Positions 52,004 to 54,096 of a stretch of DNA of 54,096 nucleotides are shown here, piece after piece (within the stretch, counting starts at the first letter, position 1; the number at the start of each line of letters is the position of its first letter). The stretch lies in assembly GCA_017854775.1 (NCBI GenBank), contig JAFMHC010000008.1, positions 1 to 54,096 on the forward strand, given 5' to 3'. The translations under genes were made by a program, and so were the position numbers. This DNA is from Gammaproteobacteria bacterium (GTDB taxonomy: Bacteria; Pseudomonadota; Gammaproteobacteria; Arenicellales; Arenicellaceae). Below the pieces are notes generated by a model, which worked only from the letters and a program-made list of their open reading frames with translations, did no database searches and had not been told where the DNA came from.

Positions 52004-52058
52004 TTGTGCTACGAACGAAATGCACAAACGGGTTATCGAGGTCCACTCTCGCCTGCCA
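52004..52058 (+). tRNA. Partial tRNA-like 3' half, anticodon ACG, with 7-nt insertion
   Basis: TTGTG (52004-52008), CTACGAA, seven extra bases CGAAATG, then CACAA (52023-52027). Removing the seven gives a perfect anticodon arm. A T-arm-like CGGGTTATCGAGGTCC and CTCGCCT-G-CCA (52048-52058) follow, then a T-run. The 5' half was not found adjacent; AGGCGGC at 51945 would pair imperfectly and would overlap tRNA-Ser. Confidence 0.35.
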
Positions 52059-52102
52059 GCATTTTTTTAACGTAACTTAGTAAACTGAAAGAGGTAAGGA
52101 GG

Positions 52103-52600
52103 ATGTTTAGCCAGAAGCAAATAGACGAGATGAAAGATTATCTTGCAAACGTAGACGGCCGAGTTTATATCGGCTGTGATAGCGTCTTGAATAGACGGTT
52201 TAACCTAAAAACACAGACCTACGAAAAATGGGCGCGGTTCGCAATTGTATTGGTCGTTCATATCGACAATAGCCGAGGTTGTAAGATCTTTAGCTATGTT
52301 GAGAGTGAACGTGTCTACGATGCGAAAATGGGTAAGCCGACTCTACGCTTGATGACTGAAGTTTATAAAAGTGTTGATTGCTTCATGGCTCTTAGTGACA
52401 TTCTTGAAGATCGAGAAGTTGAAATTCACTTAGACGTAAATTCCAACGAGTGCCACGCCTCGAACGCCATTGCCAAGCAAGCGATTGGCTATGTAAAAGG
52501 CATGACCAACCTTGATGCTCTGATTAAACCAAACGCATGGGCAGGCTCAAGTGGCGCTGACCATGTGGCTCGTTACAAAATTAGTGAGAGATATCGATAG
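52103..52600 (+). CDS. RNase H-like YkuK/DUF458 family protein
   Basis: 165 aa. It matches the DUF458 pattern: GRVYIGCDSVLNR (first acidic residue), FAIVLVVHIDNSRGCKIFSYVESERVYDAKMGKPTLRL (broken here only by family variation), EIHLDVNSNECHASN (central Asp) and IKPNAWAGSSGADHVAR (last Asp). These acids suggest a metal-dependent RNase H-fold nuclease. The family occurs in Firmicutes and phages. AAGGAGG touches the ATG, so the second ATG (residue 10) is a possible start. It directly follows the tRNA array, a phage-like arrangement. Confidence 0.8.
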   Translation: MFSQKQIDEMKDYLANVDGRVYIGCDSVLNRRFNLKTQTYEKWARFAIVLVVHIDNSRGCKIFSYVESERVYDAKMGKPTLRLMTEVYKSVDCFMALSDILEDREVEIHLDVNSNECHASNAIAKQAIGYVKGMTNLDALIKPNAWAGSSGADHVARYKISERYR

Positions 52601-52649
52601 CTGGCTACACCTTACAAACCTACAACAACAAACTCTATTAGGTACAATT

Positions 52650-53942
52650 TTGAAATCAAAATTTATGACGCTATTTTTATCCATATTCGTATTAGCTTAT
52701 AACTCATCAAACGCACAGGTCGTGGAGATGGCAACATCAGCGACGGTTGACTCTGTAATTACTAAGCTGACGAACTCAGTATCTGAAATCATTTCTGAAG
52801 CCGAGGCATCGGGCACTGTTTTAGGATTTTCAATCGCTACCGATGCGAAAATCTTGATTCAAAACATTGAAGCTTTAGGCAGTGGGTTATCTGGGAAAAT
52901 TTTCAGTGACCTAACGAGAGCGCAACAAACTGCATTTGAAAACGCAGCCTCTCTACTAAGTGAGGCTGATTATTCAGCGGAACAAAGGCTTGAGCAAATT
53001 GAATTAATCTCTAAAGGTTTCGGGGCCGAACTATCGAGACTTCCAGGGGTGGACGATCGACCGTTAATTCTCAGTTATGGTCCTAGCTATATTTTTAATA
53101 CCGACGCCGCCTATGACATTACTCTAAATGGTTCTTTACTAAACAGTGAAAGAGCTGACTTAACTTTTGGTGCAACACCATGCAAATTAATATCATCAGT
53201 TGAGAGCCAGTTAAAATTCACATGTCCAGCCGAGATATTTAGTACCGGAGAAAATGAATGGGTAAGTGGACGCATAAACCTCGTCAAACCGGCTCCATGG
53301 TATACATTCTGGAAGGATGAAACTATTTTTCAGTACACAATTGGCGTCATGGCCATCCAAGAAGCAATGGGCGAATACTCGCTTAAAGTTTGGGAAAACA
53401 GGCCAACGGCTCTCAGAGTTGCACGGTCGCAAAAAAATAACTATCGAAATGGTCATTGCAAAGGCAACAAAAGCAAAGTCTGGTCTTATCGCCCAGCCAC
53501 CAATTGCTCGGTTGACGTTACCTCGGTCAAAGTTACAAGTAAGCATGTTTCTTCCAAGAGTACATTTGAAGGGCTAATTAATGTTAGCTCCAACGGGTTC
53601 CAAACCAGGGGAAAGATCAGAAATAATGGCCAGTGCGGCCCATTTGGAGTTGGTAAAGATGGAAGAGGAGCGCTAAATGTCACGGTCAAATGGTTTGATG
53701 AATGCAAATCATCTGAAGAAATTGCCTTAGACATCGATACGGGATCGCTATCATGGCAAGAAGATAAAAGCTTTGAGCTACCAGAAACAATGACTAAGTT
53801 TGTTCTGACCATCATGCAAAAAAATGGAGAAACTAAAGTCGTTAATGGCACTAGTTCAGAAAAATGGTTTGCAACAACTTTTAGCCCAGACTCTAAAATT
53901 TTAACGTTTAAGCCCAGAGATATTGAAAGAGCATTTAATTAA
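52650..53942 (+). CDS. Secreted protein of unknown function
   Basis: 430 aa from TTG 52650 (AGG seven bases upstream), giving KSKFMTLFLSIFVLAYNSSNAQ as signal peptide; ATG 52665 is the alternative, and the ORF's ATG at 52551 lies inside the preceding gene. A helical segment (about 30-140, TVDSVITKLTNSVSEIISEAEASG) is followed by a beta-rich region with Cys pairs (ATPCKLISS/LKFTCPAE; GHCKGNK/ATNCSVD; NGQCGPFG/FDECKSS). The C-terminus reads like Ig/jelly-roll strands. No domain recognised. The last 154 bp of the window show no gene. Confidence 0.7.
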   Translation: MKSKFMTLFLSIFVLAYNSSNAQVVEMATSATVDSVITKLTNSVSEIISEAEASGTVLGFSIATDAKILIQNIEALGSGLSGKIFSDLTRAQQTAFENAASLLSEADYSAEQRLEQIELISKGFGAELSRLPGVDDRPLILSYGPSYIFNTDAAYDITLNGSLLNSERADLTFGATPCKLISSVESQLKFTCPAEIFSTGENEWVSGRINLVKPAPWYTFWKDETIFQYTIGVMAIQEAMGEYSLKVWENRPTALRVARSQKNNYRNGHCKGNKSKVWSYRPATNCSVDVTSVKVTSKHVSSKSTFEGLINVSSNGFQTRGKIRNNGQCGPFGVGKDGRGALNVTVKWFDECKSSEEIALDIDTGSLSWQEDKSFELPETMTKFVLTIMQKNGETKVVNGTSSEKWFATTFSPDSKILTFKPRDIERAFN

Positions 53943-54096
53943 GAGGCAGCCTAACTGTAGAAACCATATTGGTTAATTTAGAGGCCACCTCATACTAGTT
54001 GCTAAAACATAAACCGCCACTCAAATTTTGACACCGGATGCCGTATTTATTGAGTACTTGTTTAAGTCGATGAGAATCATTAGTAGACGCTTTTTG

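Overview
The window reads as a chromosomal stretch of a Gram-negative, probably marine gammaproteobacterium. GC content looks moderate, about 42-45% by eye. The pointers are many Sec signal peptides and a lipoprotein, a dedicated exosortase, OmpR/EnvZ-type signalling, a DadA-like enzyme, and ordinary Shine-Dalgarno starts with some TTG/GTG starts. Genus cannot be fixed from sequence alone. No rRNA, CRISPR array or transposase was seen.

Layout. 0.2-2 kb: DadA-like oxidoreductase and a VOC protein. 2.3-8 kb: a mirror-image pair of operons, each with a membrane-anchored protein and a secreted alpha/beta hydrolase, firing outward from a 758-bp region that holds a palindrome next to a TATAAT box. 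8-11.3 kb: 7-TM protein, MDR dehydrogenase, class 3 lipase. 11.3-18.2 kb: a tight five-gene operon of ECF-like sigma factor, single-TM protein, animal-type haem peroxidase (split by one in-frame TGA), an unknown protein, and an exported TPR-CHAT protease-like protein. 18.4-25.8 kb: LuxR-hydrolase fusion, secreted proteins, a MerR/metallo-beta-lactamase divergon with a 19-bp-spacer promoter, and a DUF3857/transglutaminase protein. 26-29.6 kb: a two-gene exosortase K/MSEP-CTERM-like system. 29.6-31.5 kb: SPFH plus NAD kinase. 31.8-36.3 kb: VWA lipoprotein, sensor kinase, response regulator.

36-48 kb is an accessory island: CPBP protease, SGNH hydrolase, a voltage-sensor/bestrophin-like membrane protein, a translationally coupled pair (restriction-associated coiled-coil protein plus DUF4041/GIY-YIG protein), and then an NAD/ADP-ribose and RNA-repair cluster (KptA, DUF4291, 'ADP-ribosylation/crystallin J1', ADP-ribosylglycohydrolase, NrtR-like NUDIX regulator). 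A membrane-spanning DEAH helicase diverges from that cluster. The NUDIX regulator and the SPFH/NAD kinase operon 13.6 kb away share one promoter pattern, TTGACW-N15-GACAATATATA, which suggests a single NAD-linked regulon.

48-49.8 kb: ArsR/methyltransferase and DUF393 genes diverging from a perfect palindrome. 49.8-52.1 kb has no protein gene. It holds a stable-RNA-like promoter, a candidate ~230-nt ncRNA, and a tRNA array in which His, Asn, Lys and Thr genes are regular but Pro, Gln, Arg and Ser genes are broken by insertions of 14 to ~149 nt. The end of the window has a YkuK-like RNase H-fold protein and an unknown secreted protein. The strongest candidates for something undescribed are the interrupted tRNA array lying within 9 kb of a tRNA 2'-phosphotransferase, the NUDIX-linked NAD/ADP-ribose island with its helicase, and the sigma-peroxidase-CHAT operon.
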